Shown: positions 18,505 to 28,028 of the stretch, piece by piece
How the letters are laid out: each line of letters begins with the position of its first letter
Numbering within the stretch: the first letter of the stretch is position 1
NCBI RefSeq assembly: GCF_018138085.1
Contig: NZ_CP073105.1
Location: 2,604,001-2,668,000, forward strand
Origin: Stutzerimonas stutzeri
GTDB taxonomy: Bacteria; Pseudomonadota; Gammaproteobacteria; Pseudomonadales; Pseudomonadaceae
DNA: 64,000 bases
Direction: 5' to 3'
Made by a program: the position numbers and the translations under genes
The notes under the pieces: model-generated
Database searches by the model: none
The model's input: only the letters and a program-made list of their open reading frames with translations
What the model was told of the DNA's origin: nothing

Positions 18505-20169
18505 CTAGCCGGCGAGTACAGCATCGACCAGCGCTTTGGCCTCGTCCTGAATACGCTGGAGGTGCGCCTCGCCTTCGAAGCTCTCGGCGTAAATCTTGTA
18601 GACATCCTCGGTACCGGACGGCCGCGCGGCGAACCAGCCGTTGTCGGTGACCACCTTGAGCCCGCCGATGGCGGCGCCGTTGCCCGGAGCCTCGGTGAGG
18701 ATCTGAGTGATCCGCTGGCCGGCCAGTTCGCCTGCGGTGACCTGCGAGGCCGAAAGCTTGCCCAGCTTGGCCTTCTGCTCCCGGTTGGCCGGCGCGTCGA
18801 TGCGCTGATACACCGGAGCGCCGAAGCGGTCGGTCAGCGCCTGATAGCGCTCGCCCGGGTCCTTGCCGGTCACCGCGGTGATCTCAGCGGCGAGCAGGCC
18901 GAGGATCAGGCCATCCTTGTCGGTGGACCAGGCGTCGCCCTGCTTGCGCAGGAAAGACGCGCCCGCGGATTCCTCACCGCCAAAGCCCAGGCTGCCGTCC
19001 ATCAGGCCGTCGACGAACCACTTGAAGCCCACCGGCACCTCCACCACCTTGCGATCGATGCCCTTGGCGACGCGGTCGATCATCGACGAGGACACCAACG
19101 TCTTGCCGATGCCCGCCGTGGCGCTCCACTCAGGGCGATGGGTGAACAGGTATTCGATGGCGACGGCCAGGTAATGATTGGGGTTCAGCAGCCCCACCGA
19201 ACGCGCGACGATGCCGTGCCGGTCATGGTCGGTGTCGCAGGCAAAGGAGACGTCGAAGCGGTCCTTGTTTTCGATCAGGCCGGCCATGGCATGGGGAGAG
19301 CTGCAATCCATGCGAATCTTGCCATCCCAGTCCAGGCGCATGAAGCGGAACGTCGGGTCGACGCGGGTGGAGAGGACTTCCAGCGGCAGACGATAGCGCT
19401 CAGCGATACGCGTCCAGTAGTGCACGCCAGCGCCGCCCAGTGGATCGACGCCGAACTTCAGCCCGCTGTTGCGGATCGCTTCCAGATCGATCACCTGCTC
19501 CAGGCCGCCCACGTAGCTTTCGATGAAATCGAAGCGCTGCGTCGTCGGTGCTTTGAGCGCCTGCGCGTAATCCACCCGTTGCACGCCGATCAGCCCGGCA
19601 ATTAACAGCGCGTTGGCGCGATCCTGGATCCACTTGGTCACACCGGTATCGGCCGGGCCGCCATTGGTGGGGTTGTATTTAAAGCCGCCGTCGGCGGGCG
19701 GGTTGTGCGACGGGGTGATGACGATGCCGTCAGCCAGGCCGCTGCTGCGACCGGCGTTGTACTCGAGGATGGCATTGGAGATGGCCGGCGTCGGCGTGTA
19801 GCCGGGCTCGCCATTGGTTTCGCTGCAGCCGGCGTCGATGCGTGTCTCGACGCCGTTGGCCGCCAGTACCTCCAGGGCGGAAACGAACGCCGGTTCGGAT
19901 AACGCATGGGTGTCCATGCCAACGAAGATCGGACCGTCGATGCTCTGCTCGCGGCGGTAGTCGCAGATCGCCTGCGTGGTCGCCAGGATATGCCACTCGT
20001 TGAAGCTGTTTTTCAGCGACGAGCCGCGGTGGCCGGAAGTGCCGAACGCCACTTGCTGCGCCGGATCGGATGGATCGGGGCGTTCGCTGTAATAGCGCGA
20101 GATCAACCGCGGAATGTTGGTCAGGGTGTGTTCGTCCGGAAGGCGTCCTGCATGGGAATCGAGACTCAT
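18505..20169 (-). CDS. pgm: Phosphoglucomutase (alpha-D-glucose phosphate-specific)
   Basis: Interconverts glucose 1-phosphate and glucose 6-phosphate for glycogen/trehalose and surface polysaccharide precursors. It has 554 residues from the ATG at 20169, which has AAAGGA upstream; an upstream in-frame start adds 19 residues without homology. Motifs are [11 protein letters not shown] near residue 41, the phosphoserine loop [15 protein letters not shown] with Ser154 as the phosphate carrier, the metal loop CDTDHDRHG, the sugar-binding [13 protein letters not shown] and the C-terminal phosphate-binding [14 protein letters not shown]. It is a single gene converging on the stress pair. Confidence 0.95.
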   Translation of the reverse strand: MSLDSHAGRLPDEHTLTNIPRLISRYYSERPDPSDPAQQVAFGTSGHRGSSLKNSFNEWHILATTQAICDYRREQSIDGPIFVGMDTHALSEPAFVSALEVLAANGVETRIDAGCSETNGEPGYTPTPAISNAILEYNAGRSSGLADGIVITPSHNPPADGGFKYNPTNGGPADTGVTKWIQDRANALLIAGLIGVQRVDYAQALKAPTTQRFDFIESYVGGLEQVIDLEAIRNSGLKFGVDPLGGAGVHYWTRIAERYRLPLEVLSTRVDPTFRFMRLDWDGKIRMDCSSPHAMAGLIENKDRFDVSFACDTDHDRHGIVARSVGLLNPNHYLAVAIEYLFTHRPEWSATAGIGKTLVSSSMIDRVAKGIDRKVVEVPVGFKWFVDGLMDGSLGFGGEESAGASFLRKQGDAWSTDKDGLILGLLAAEITAVTGKDPGERYQALTDRFGAPVYQRIDAPANREQKAKLGKLSASQVTAGELAGQRITQILTEAPGNGAAIGGLKVVTDNGWFAARPSGTEDVYKIYAESFEGEAHLQRIQDEAKALVDAVLAG

Positions 20170-20578
20170 CTGTCGTTCCTTTAAAGGTGAAAACGTGGGT
20201 TCTGGCTTAACCGTGGTCGCAGGCAAACGCCGAAGCGGTCGGTCGGCGCCGCGCGTCTAGGCGCTAAGACCACCCATCCTTGGGCTTTGGTTCCCGTGCA
20301 AGGCGAATATCGGGGCACAGCGGCGGCGCATCATAGATGCCGCGCCCCAGCCCAGCAAAGCGTCAGGTTGACTCGCGCTTCGAGCAGCTCTGCTGCATCG
20401 CGCCGACCACAGGCGTACCGCCGCGGCCGCCCGATTGGCACAGCGTGCACCGACCCGCTTTTTCGCGAGAGGCGCGACCCGCGGCGAAAGCGGGCTTGCG
20501 GTCGGCTCGAAAGCAACAGCTCCGCCCCGAGAGCGGGCTTATACAAAAAGCGCAACCCGAGTGGCGCCAGCTGCGGTT
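20170..20578. other. 409-bp gap upstream of pgm
   Basis: It holds the pgm leader and presumably its promoter, but I see no convincing gene, repeat or operator. Open frames on both strands are low-complexity and arginine-rich and look like chance frames in GC-rich DNA. Confidence 0.5.
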
Positions 20579-21364
20579 TCAGCGATGCACAGCCTGAAGG
20601 AAGGTGGCAACAACGTCGATAACGGCATCGGGCTGCTCGCGATGCGGGAGATGGCGGCAGCCGTCGAACAGCACCATCTGCGCGCTGCCTGCGCTAAGTT
20701 CGACGATACGCTGCGGGTGCGCGGCGGTGCCGTACTCGTCTTCCCGACCGTGGATGGCCAGCAGCGGGCATTGGATGAGCGGCGCGCTGTCGGCCAGCGT
20801 CCAATGCGCATGGGCGTCGGACAGCCAGGTGTCGACCCAGGCCGCGAGCACCCACTCGGCCTTGTCGCCATGGTACGGACGCAACCTGTCCATCTGCCCC
20901 GGTTCGGCGAACAGCGCCCGGGCTTCGCGAATGCCCTGCAGCGTGCGGTCTTCGACGAAAGCCATGGCCGACTCGGTGACCAATGCCCGACAACGACCCG
21001 GGTAATGCGCCGCCACGCTGGCAGCCATGGCCCCGCCCACGCTGTGGCCGAAGACGATGAAGTCTTCGACGCCCAGGCCCCGGCACACCAGCGGGAAGTA
21101 TCTTGCGGCTTCATCGCCGATGAACCGCGTCGACCAACCTCCCGGATGCACCGCAGAACGGCCGAAGCCCAGCCGGTCATACGCGATGACGTCGCGCCGG
21201 GTGGCAGCCGCGAGCCGCTCGGGGAAGTCGCGCCACAATTCGACGCAGCCGAGCGAGTCATGCAACAGGATGATGGGGACCTGCTCCGCGTTCGCCCGCC
21301 AGCGACGCGTGAATACCTCACCGTATTCGGTGGCCAGATAGCGATCTTCGGTTTCGATGTTCAC
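20579..21364 (-). CDS. Alpha/beta hydrolase
   Basis: 261-residue cytoplasmic alpha/beta-fold hydrolase of unknown substrate. Oxyanion region LLHDSLGCVELWRDFPERLA, nucleophile elbow FGHSVGGAM, acid-containing segment AIHGREDEYGTA and a late His in CRHLPHREQPD make up a complete catalytic triad. I chose the GTG at 21364, which has AAGGA about 8 bases upstream; the frame extends further upstream but with no homology. It lies about 120 bp downstream of the AMP-dependent ligase on the same strand and may be co-transcribed with it, for example as a thioesterase-like partner. Confidence 0.8.
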   Translation of the reverse strand: MNIETEDRYLATEYGEVFTRRWRANAEQVPIILLHDSLGCVELWRDFPERLAAATRRDVIAYDRLGFGRSAVHPGGWSTRFIGDEAARYFPLVCRGLGVEDFIVFGHSVGGAMAASVAAHYPGRCRALVTESAMAFVEDRTLQGIREARALFAEPGQMDRLRPYHGDKAEWVLAAWVDTWLSDAHAHWTLADSAPLIQCPLLAIHGREDEYGTAAHPQRIVELSAGSAQMVLFDGCRHLPHREQPDAVIDVVATFLQAVHR

Positions 21365-21485
21365 CGGTTGATTCCTTGCTCGGACGCCTGTTGCCAGTCG
21401 TCCCGATGCCTGCGTCGACGCGTGATGCACGGGAGTGCGGTGCTCAGGGTCCGACTGCCTGAGTCTGCGCGACCCGAGTCCGATA

Positions 21486-23114
21486 TCAGCCGGGCACCGC
21501 CGTTGGCTGGGCGGTCTTTTCCCGGTCGCGCAGCAGGAAGCGCTGGATCTTGCCGCTCGGGGTCTTGGGCAGCTCCGTGACGAATTCGATCTCGCGGGGA
21601 TAGGCATGCGCCGACAGTCGTTGGCGAACGTGCTGCTGCAACTGCTCGGCCAGCGCCGCGTTAGCAGGGTGACTGGCATGCAGCACCACGAACGCCTTCA
21701 CCAGCTCGGTGCGCTCCGGGTCCGGTTTGCCGATCACCGCCGCCTCGATCACCGCGGGATGCTCGACCAAGGCACTCTCGACGTCGAAAGGGCCGACACG
21801 GTAGCCGGAGGTGGTTATCACGTCGTCGGCGCGGCCGACGAAGCTGATGCTGCCATCGGGATTCAACTCAACGGTATCGCCGCTGAGGTAGTAGTCACCC
21901 ACGAACGCCTTGGCTTTCGCGCCTACATAGCCGGCGAACCAGAGCAGCGGCGAGCGCTTGCGATCCAGCGCCAGCATGCCGGGCGTGCCGGGCTCCAACT
22001 CCCGCTGCTGCTCGTCCAGCACCACGACCCGGTGCCCTGGCATGGCATAGCCGGCAGTGCCGATATTCACCGCATGGCTCAGGGCGTGGTGATTGCACAG
22101 CACCATCCCCAGCTCGGTCTGGCCATAGTGATCATGGATGGTGCAGCCAAGGCCGCTCCTGAACCAGCGAATCACTTCCGGCGTGAGAGGCTCACCGGCG
22201 CTGCTGACGGCACGCAACTGCCCCTTGAGCTTGCCTTCTACCTCGGCTCGGGCGGCAAGCAGCATGCGGAATGCGGTCGGCGAGCCGGCCATATTGTTGA
22301 TGCCGTATTCGCTTATCACGCGACAGGTGCTTTCGACCGTGAAGCCGCCTTCGTAGAATAACGTACTGTGGCCCATCGCCAGCGGCCCGGTGACGGCGTA
22401 GTACAAGCCATACGCCCAGCCCGGGTCGGCGATGTTCCAGAACTGATCCTCCGGCCGCAGATCGACCGCATCGCGCATATACATGACGAAGGCAACGATG
22501 GCCTTGAGCGGTACGTGCAACTGCTTTGCAGGGCCGGTGGTGCCGGAGGTGAACATGGCCAGGAAAGGCGCCTCGCCATCGAGCAGAACCGGCTCGAAAT
22601 CGGCGGACTGACGATTGAGCTGGGTCCAGAAGTCATCCGTTCCAGCGCCCACGACGAGCCGTCGCGGCGCCGCCTCGATGGCGTCCAGCTTGCTGTCGTT
22701 CGCCTCGTCCGTCACGACCATCTTCGCGCCGGACTCCTTGATCCGGTGCTCGACTGCTTTCGGGCCGAATGCAGTGAACAGCGGCTGGTAGATCGCGCCA
22801 AGGCGCCAGGTGCCCAGGATGGTGATGAGCAACTCAGGTGTGCGCGGCAGCAGTCCGGCGACGGTATCGCCCGGTTTGATGCCATAGCTGTCGAGAAGAT
22901 TGGCAAAGCGCGCGGCAGCGGCCTTGAGCTGTGCAAAGGTCCAGTCGGCCCGCTGCCCGTCGCGACCTTCCCAGCGGAGCGCGACCTTATCCGAGGCGGC
23001 ATGCCGGTCGCAGCACTCGACGCAGGCATTCATCGCCGACAAGTCGCCCGAAAGAATGGCCGACACCGTCTGGTCGTAGTCGAACTCGCTGGCCGCAGTG
23101 ACGTAATCGCGCAT
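21486..23114 (-). CDS. AMP-dependent acyl-CoA synthetase/ligase
   Basis: 542-residue member of the acyl-adenylate-forming family, closest in appearance to acetyl-/medium-chain acyl-CoA synthetases. The AMP/phosphate loop is FTSGTTGPAKQLHVP, with further motifs HDHYGQTELGM, YYLSGDTVELNPDG and GRADDVITTSGYRVGPFDVE; the C-terminal TPSGKIQRFLLRD contains the adenylation lysine. No membrane segments. Start ATG with GGAG upstream. The natural acid is not determinable from the sequence. A RidA-family gene lies upstream on the same strand. Confidence 0.88.
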   Translation of the reverse strand: MRDYVTAASEFDYDQTVSAILSGDLSAMNACVECCDRHAASDKVALRWEGRDGQRADWTFAQLKAAAARFANLLDSYGIKPGDTVAGLLPRTPELLITILGTWRLGAIYQPLFTAFGPKAVEHRIKESGAKMVVTDEANDSKLDAIEAAPRRLVVGAGTDDFWTQLNRQSADFEPVLLDGEAPFLAMFTSGTTGPAKQLHVPLKAIVAFVMYMRDAVDLRPEDQFWNIADPGWAYGLYYAVTGPLAMGHSTLFYEGGFTVESTCRVISEYGINNMAGSPTAFRMLLAARAEVEGKLKGQLRAVSSAGEPLTPEVIRWFRSGLGCTIHDHYGQTELGMVLCNHHALSHAVNIGTAGYAMPGHRVVVLDEQQRELEPGTPGMLALDRKRSPLLWFAGYVGAKAKAFVGDYYLSGDTVELNPDGSISFVGRADDVITTSGYRVGPFDVESALVEHPAVIEAAVIGKPDPERTELVKAFVVLHASHPANAALAEQLQQHVRQRLSAHAYPREIEFVTELPKTPSGKIQRFLLRDREKTAQPTAVPG

Positions 23115-23347
23115 GGCTGGCTCCTGGATTTATTGTTATGAGGTGCCCCGATAGTGGCGTCGCGTGTCATCGGCAACAATGGCAAAAGCCATCAAGCTGG
23201 CTGAATGTTTTGGACAACCGGGCGAGCGTGACGGGCGCCAGCGCCGGGCCATATCAGGGCCCGGGCAGCGCCGCCACCAGCCGACGGCCTCGCGCCTTGC
23301 TGCAAGGCGTCCGTGTCGGCAGCGCCTGCAGACGGCGCGAGATGGGT

Positions 23348-23752
23348 TCAGACCTCGGCCTTCTCCGGCAGCTTCGCGATCACCTTGATCTCGAACTGGA
23401 AGCCATACAGCCAGGTGACACCGACGGCGGTCAGCGTCGGGTGCGGTGCCTGCCCCCAGTACTCGGGGACGACCTTCCAGACGGTTTCGAACGTCGCCTG
23501 CGCATCGACCATGAAGATGCTGACATCCAGCACGTCATCGAAGGTGCAGTCAGCCGCCCGCAAGATGGCGTTCAGGTTGTCGAACGCGCGTCGCACCTGA
23601 GCTTCGAGATCGGGCTCAGGCGAACCATCCTCGCGGCTGCCGACCTGCCCCGAAACGAACAGAAGGCCGTTGGAACGGATCGCCGGCGAATAGCGATTGC
23701 GCTCGTAGAGCGCCTGGCGGCCAGCTGGAAAAACAACGTCGCGTGGGGTCAT
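23348..23752 (-). CDS. RidA/YjgF/Rid family protein
   Basis: 134-residue protein of the RidA family; true RidA enzymes hydrolyse reactive enamine/imine intermediates. Family features are YSPAIRSNGLLFVSGQVGS near the N-terminus, the central QVRRAFDNLNAILRAADCTFDDVLDVSIFM and the end VEIKVIAKLP-like segment FEIKVIAKLPEKAEV. The Arg that binds carboxylate in archetypal RidA (usually in R-V/C-Q/E-V/I-A at the end) is not evident, so it may be a Rid4-7 type with a different role. Ribosome site AGGAG. Divergent from the LysR gene at 23896. Confidence 0.85.
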   Translation of the reverse strand: MTPRDVVFPAGRQALYERNRYSPAIRSNGLLFVSGQVGSREDGSPEPDLEAQVRRAFDNLNAILRAADCTFDDVLDVSIFMVDAQATFETVWKVVPEYWGQAPHPTLTAVGVTWLYGFQFEIKVIAKLPEKAEV

Positions 23753-23895
23753 TGGATAGCTCCTCTGCTACAGGTCGTCGCCGACCGGTGATTGATGATG
23801 AGCCCAATCTAGGTGCGCGGGCCTTGGCGATAAACTGGCGCTTCTACCCATCACTGTTTGTAAAATCCAAACAATCTTTGGGAGAGAGAGCAGAG

Positions 23896-24822
23896 ATGGA
23901 TCGTTTCGATGCGATGAGGGCGTTCGCCCGGGTGGTCGAGACCGGCAGCTTCACCAAGGCAGCCGAGACGTTGCATATGAGCAAGACCACGGTGACGCAA
24001 CTGGTGCAGCAACTCGAGGCCCGGTTGCGCGTCAGGTTGCTCAATCGCACCACGCGCAAGGTCAAGGTCACGGCCGACGGCACCGCTTACTACGAACGCG
24101 TGCTACGCCTGCTGGCCGATCTGGATGATGCCGAGACCAGCCTGTCCAGCGCGGCGGCATCGCCCAGGGGCCGGCTGCGAGTGGATGTGCCCAGCCCGCT
24201 TGCGCGGCTCATTCTGGTGCCAGCGCTGCCGGAGTTCCATGCGCGTTATCCGGACATCCAGCTGGACATGGGCGTGAGCGATCGCACGGTCGACCTGATC
24301 GGCGAAAACGTGGATTGTGTCGTACGCGGTGGCGAACTCACCGACCTATCGCTGATGGCCCGGCATGTCGGCGACTTGCGGCTCGGCGTCTACGCCGCGC
24401 CGAGCTACCTGGAACGTGCTGGCACCCCTGCCCACCCACGTGACCTGCAGGACACGCATCACCGCATCGTCGGCTTTCTGTGGGAACGTACCGGCAAGAC
24501 CGTTCCCTATGCCATGCATCGCGAAGACGAGACCCTCAAGGTGATGGGTCGCTACATCCTGTCGGTAGACGACGGCAACGCCTATCTCGCCGCGGGGCTG
24601 GCCGGAATGGGCATCCTCTGGCTGCCTGACTACATGGCCAAGGGGCCCCAGGAGCGCGGAGAGCTGCGCCCATTGTTCGAAGACTGGCAACTCGATCCGA
24701 TGCCGATGTATATCGCGTTTCCTCCAAACCGGCATGTCAGCGCCAAGCTGCGTGTGTTCATCGACTGGATCGCAGAACTGATGGCGCAGCATGCACCCAT
24801 GGCACAGCGACGCCGCGCCTAG
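23896..24822 (+). CDS. LysR-family transcriptional regulator
   Basis: 308 residues with an N-terminal winged HTH (MDRFDAMRAFARVVETGSFT, then AAETLHMSKTTVTQLVQQLE) and a periplasmic-binding-like effector domain. It has the look of the large PA0477/DmlR-type subgroup. It is divergent from the RidA-like gene, with a 143-bp shared intergenic region, and is the most likely regulator of that gene. The effector is unknown. The start with GAGAGAG upstream is preferred over further upstream open frame. Confidence 0.9.
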   Translation: MDRFDAMRAFARVVETGSFTKAAETLHMSKTTVTQLVQQLEARLRVRLLNRTTRKVKVTADGTAYYERVLRLLADLDDAETSLSSAAASPRGRLRVDVPSPLARLILVPALPEFHARYPDIQLDMGVSDRTVDLIGENVDCVVRGGELTDLSLMARHVGDLRLGVYAAPSYLERAGTPAHPRDLQDTHHRIVGFLWERTGKTVPYAMHREDETLKVMGRYILSVDDGNAYLAAGLAGMGILWLPDYMAKGPQERGELRPLFEDWQLDPMPMYIAFPPNRHVSAKLRVFIDWIAELMAQHAPMAQRRRA

Positions 24823-24874
24823 CTTGTCCAGGCGGTTCCAGGGCTGCCTGGCGCCAGGGCAAAAAACGCCAACG

Positions 24875-25474
24875 TCACGGCAGCAGCGAGGCCACGGCAG
24901 ACAGCAACAGCAGCGCCGCCAGGCTCCGATTGAAAATCACCCGGCGTGCTCTGGGTGCCAGGAATGCCGCCGCACCTCGCCCGAGCAAAGCCCATGCCGC
25001 CAGGCACGGCAGGGAAATGCAAAAGAACACCAGCGATAGTTGCACTACGTCATGCCAGCGCTCGGCGCCGGGACGGGCGAACACGCTGATCACCGCAACG
25101 GCCATCATCCAGGCCTTGGGATTGATCAGCTGCAAGCCTGCCGAAGCCAGAAAGCCGAGGCGTGGCCCGATCGGTTGGTCCTGCCGGTGCTCGAGTTCAG
25201 GCGTCGAATAGATCTGCCAGGCCAGGTAACTCAGCCACAGGATGCCGCCTCCTTTCATCAGCGTCTGTAGCAGGCTGTGCGTGGCCATGGCATCGCCTAC
25301 GCCGAGCCCTACCGTCAGCACCATCAGGGCGGCACCGGCACAGCCGCCGAGCACGATCGGCAAGGCGCCGAGCAGCCCGAAGCGCACGCTGTGGCTGAGT
25401 ACCAGCACGTTGGTCGGCCCCGGCGTGATGGACGCCACGAAGGCGAACAGGGCAAAGGGCAACAGCTCGATCAT
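24875..25474 (-). CDS. LysE/RhtB-family amino-acid exporter
   Basis: 199-residue inner-membrane exporter with about six helices. The N-terminal signature is FALFAFVASITPGPTNVLVL (GPTN motif), followed by ALPIVLGGCAGAALMVL and LQLINPKAWMMAVAVISVFA. The ATG at 25474 has GGAGG 8 bases upstream; a GTG 9 bp earlier overlaps that site and is unlikely. The AraC regulator upstream on the same strand is a common neighbour of such exporters and could control it. Confidence 0.88.
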   Translation of the reverse strand: MIELLPFALFAFVASITPGPTNVLVLSHSVRFGLLGALPIVLGGCAGAALMVLTVGLGVGDAMATHSLLQTLMKGGGILWLSYLAWQIYSTPELEHRQDQPIGPRLGFLASAGLQLINPKAWMMAVAVISVFARPGAERWHDVVQLSLVFFCISLPCLAAWALLGRGAAAFLAPRARRVIFNRSLAALLLLSAVASLLP

Positions 25475-25577
25475 GTCAGGCACCTCCCTGCGGCTGAAGG
25501 GCGCAACGGTGCATCGGAATATGGATCATGGCTCAGGCTCCCGAATCGCTTGAGGAGCCAGTTTGAGGACCGCCCGG

Positions 25578-26423
25578 TCAGGCGTCTGGAAGATTCGAGC
25601 AGCGCGTGCGGTAGTGGGCCGGCGTTAGTCCGTAGGCACGCCGAAACCAGCGGCCGAGGTGGCTTTGGTCGGCAAAGCCAAGTATCGAGGCGACTTCGGC
25701 GGGCGCTTGCCCCCGGGCCAGCAGATAGCGCGCCTTGGCCAGGCGCAGTTGGATGAGGTAGGCATGTGGCGCGAGACCGAACGCCGCCTTGAACGCCCGC
25801 GACAAGCGAAAGCGACTGACGCCAGATAGCGCGGCAAGCTCGTCCAGCCCGAGGTCCTGATCGAAGTGCGCGTGCAGGTAGTCGCGCGCGCGGATGGCCA
25901 CGCGTGGCAGGCGTGGATCGTCGTGCCGTTCCTGCCGCCAGCGTAGATGGCCGCTGAGGTTAAGCAGCAGCGTATCCAGCGCGGTCTCGCGCACGATGCG
26001 CAGGTCGCGCTGTTCCAGGGCCTGGAAGGCGCCGGCGACAGCGGCCAGCAACTGCGGGCGCTGCGTAAGCGTGGTGGCGAATCCGGGCTCACCGCGGACC
26101 AGAGGCGTGTCGTCCAACGTGCGCAGCTCCCGCTCGAACCAGGTGGGCTCCAGATACAGCATCGAATAGGTGAACCCGCCTTGGGCTGGCGCGTCACCGT
26201 CGTGGATTTCGCCGGGCTCGAGCAGGAATACCCGCCCCGGCGTGCTCTGGTGCAGCACACCCCGGCAGTTGAACTGCTGGACACCCTGCTCGGTGAAGCC
26301 GATCAGGTAGCTGTCATGCCAGTGTGGATCGTACGCATGACCCTCGAAGTGCGCGCGAATGGTCTCGATGCCGGTATCGGCATCCTGGCGAAGGGAAATC
26401 CAGCTGCGATCATCGGTGTGCAT
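25578..26423 (-). CDS. AraC-family transcriptional regulator with cupin sensor domain
   Basis: 281 residues. The N-terminal cupin-like AraC-binding domain is seen in HFEGHAYDPHWHDSYLIGF, PGRVFLLEPGEIHDGD; two C-terminal HTH motifs occupy about residues 180-275 (LGLDELAALSGVSRFRLSRA and PAEVASILGFADQSHLGRWF). It lies 21 bp after a LysR gene and about 100 bp before the LysE exporter, all on the minus strand. Regulation of the exporter is likely by analogy with other AraC-LysE pairs. Confidence 0.9.
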   Translation of the reverse strand: MHTDDRSWISLRQDADTGIETIRAHFEGHAYDPHWHDSYLIGFTEQGVQQFNCRGVLHQSTPGRVFLLEPGEIHDGDAPAQGGFTYSMLYLEPTWFERELRTLDDTPLVRGEPGFATTLTQRPQLLAAVAGAFQALEQRDLRIVRETALDTLLLNLSGHLRWRQERHDDPRLPRVAIRARDYLHAHFDQDLGLDELAALSGVSRFRLSRAFKAAFGLAPHAYLIQLRLAKARYLLARGQAPAEVASILGFADQSHLGRWFRRAYGLTPAHYRTRCSNLPDA

Positions 26424-26444
26424 CGAATGCTCGGGCGTGACGTA

Positions 26445-27389
26445 TCAAGGTGCTAATGGTGAGCCTAGAACGGCTCCCTGCCCGATGTCTGGAACATTCG
26501 TGCAGGCGTCGGCCTGCTGTTGCTCGCACAACTCGGTTCTCAGGCACCGTCGGAACACCTGATGCAGCGGTAGTTGCTGCGCACTGTGCCGGCTGACGAG
26601 CATCAGCTCGCGGTGAAAGGTCGCCTCGCCGAGCGACAGCACGCGTACCGTCGGCTCGCGCTCCAGCCACAGCCCGGCACGGGGTACCAGCGCCACGCCG
26701 AGGCCGCTCTCGACCATTTTGACGATGGCATCGAGCTCGTCGAGCTCCAGCCCCGGACGCGTCTCCAAACGGTGCTTGCGCAGGAAATGGCTGACCTGCC
26801 TGCCACCGAACGAGCCGCGGTCGTAACGCACCAGAGGGTGTTCGGCGAGCAACTGGAACGGGTCGTCGCCTTCGACATCGAGGGGCGTGATCAGCACAAA
26901 AGGCTCCAGCCGGACCCGCTCGGCGTGCAGCTCCTTGGGCAGCGCGAAGGGTGGGCGAATCATCACCGCGAGATCGATATCGCCGGCATCAACCTGGGAC
27001 AGCAGGTTCAACGAAACGCCGGGCACCAGCTTGGGTGCGACGCCCGGCGCCTCATGGCGCAACCGCAACAGCACTGGCGGTAGCAGCCCGGTTTGTACGG
27101 TGGCGATGGCACCAATGCGCAGTTCGCCGCTGAATTCCGATAGCGACTCTGGCTGTCCCATCAGTGCGAAGGTCTCGAGGATCTGCTCGGCGAGCGGCAC
27201 GGCACGTATGCCCGCGGCATTGAGATGGGCCGAGCGCCCTGTCCGATCGAACAGGCGCAGGCCCAGCGCTTCCTCCAGGTTCCTGACCTGGGCGCTCACC
27301 GCCGACTGCGTCAGTCCGATCTGGTTACCCGCCCCCGCGAAGCTGCCGCAGCGGGCAATGGCCAGAAAGGTTTTGATCTCTCGAATCAT
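26445..27389 (-). CDS. LysR-family transcriptional regulator
   Basis: 314 residues; HTH in residues 1-60 (REIKTFLAIARCGSFAGAGN, IGLTQSAVSAQVRNLEEALG) followed by the type 2 periplasmic-binding effector domain. It is divergent from the VOC-family gene at 27507 (117 bp apart) and reads towards the AraC-LysE genes. Target and effector are unknown. Confidence 0.9.
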   Translation of the reverse strand: MIREIKTFLAIARCGSFAGAGNQIGLTQSAVSAQVRNLEEALGLRLFDRTGRSAHLNAAGIRAVPLAEQILETFALMGQPESLSEFSGELRIGAIATVQTGLLPPVLLRLRHEAPGVAPKLVPGVSLNLLSQVDAGDIDLAVMIRPPFALPKELHAERVRLEPFVLITPLDVEGDDPFQLLAEHPLVRYDRGSFGGRQVSHFLRKHRLETRPGLELDELDAIVKMVESGLGVALVPRAGLWLEREPTVRVLSLGEATFHRELMLVSRHSAQQLPLHQVFRRCLRTELCEQQQADACTNVPDIGQGAVLGSPLAP

Positions 27390-27506
27390 GGGTAGCGCTC
27401 GTCTGATCGATTTTTTTGAGGCTCGAAACGAAACATATCCGGTGTCGTCCGGTGCGACAACTCGTCCAGAATGGCTGGCTCTGTTCCACTAAAAGAAGGA
27501 AGCCCG

Positions 27507-27932
27507 ATGAGTCTCTCCCCTTTCCACCTTGCGATTCCCGTTTACGACTTGCCTGCCGCCCGCCATTTCTATGGCGAGGTATTCGGTCTCGCCGAAGGGC
27601 GCTCATCCGAGCATTGGGTCGATTTCGACTTCTACGGTCACCAACTGGTCATTCATGAGCACCCCAAGACGCCGTCGCAAGCGGCCGCGCACACCAATGC
27701 GGTGGATGGCCACGACGTTCCGGTCCCCCACTTCGGTATCATCCTGAGCTGGCCGGAATGGGAAGCCTTGGCCGAGCGCCTGCGTTCACTTGGCACGCAG
27801 TTCGTCATCGAACCGTACGTGCGTTTCAAGGGCCAGGTCGGCGAGCAGGCCACCATGTTCCTCTTCGATCCCTGCGGTAATGCGCTTGAGTTCAAGGCAT
27901 TCAAGGACATGGGCCAGCTGTTCGCCAAATGA
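27507..27932 (+). CDS. VOC (glyoxalase/bleomycin-resistance/dioxygenase) family protein
   Basis: 141-residue protein with two beta-alpha-beta-beta-beta modules. Metal-ligand candidates are His in [20 protein letters not shown], His in [11 protein letters not shown] and Glu in [12 protein letters not shown], giving a plausible 2-His/1-Glu site. The reaction is not predictable. Ribosome site AAGGAAG. About 100 bp before an EamA transporter on the same strand, and divergent from a LysR regulator. Confidence 0.87.
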   Translation: MSLSPFHLAIPVYDLPAARHFYGEVFGLAEGRSSEHWVDFDFYGHQLVIHEHPKTPSQAAAHTNAVDGHDVPVPHFGIILSWPEWEALAERLRSLGTQFVIEPYVRFKGQVGEQATMFLFDPCGNALEFKAFKDMGQLFAK

Positions 27933-28028
27933 CCACGGAGGTTACCGCGACGATCCTCCGACCGGCACGGCGACGCCGATCCATGGGCGATCGCCAGCCG
28001 GTGTCGGCCCCTTGAGCGAGACGATCTG

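Noticed and set aside
23115..23347. A sigma-54 promoter for the AMP-dependent ligase
   Set aside because: GGCAC-like sequence near the start lacks GC at the right distance, and the TGTCC-N8-GGACA dyad is absent.
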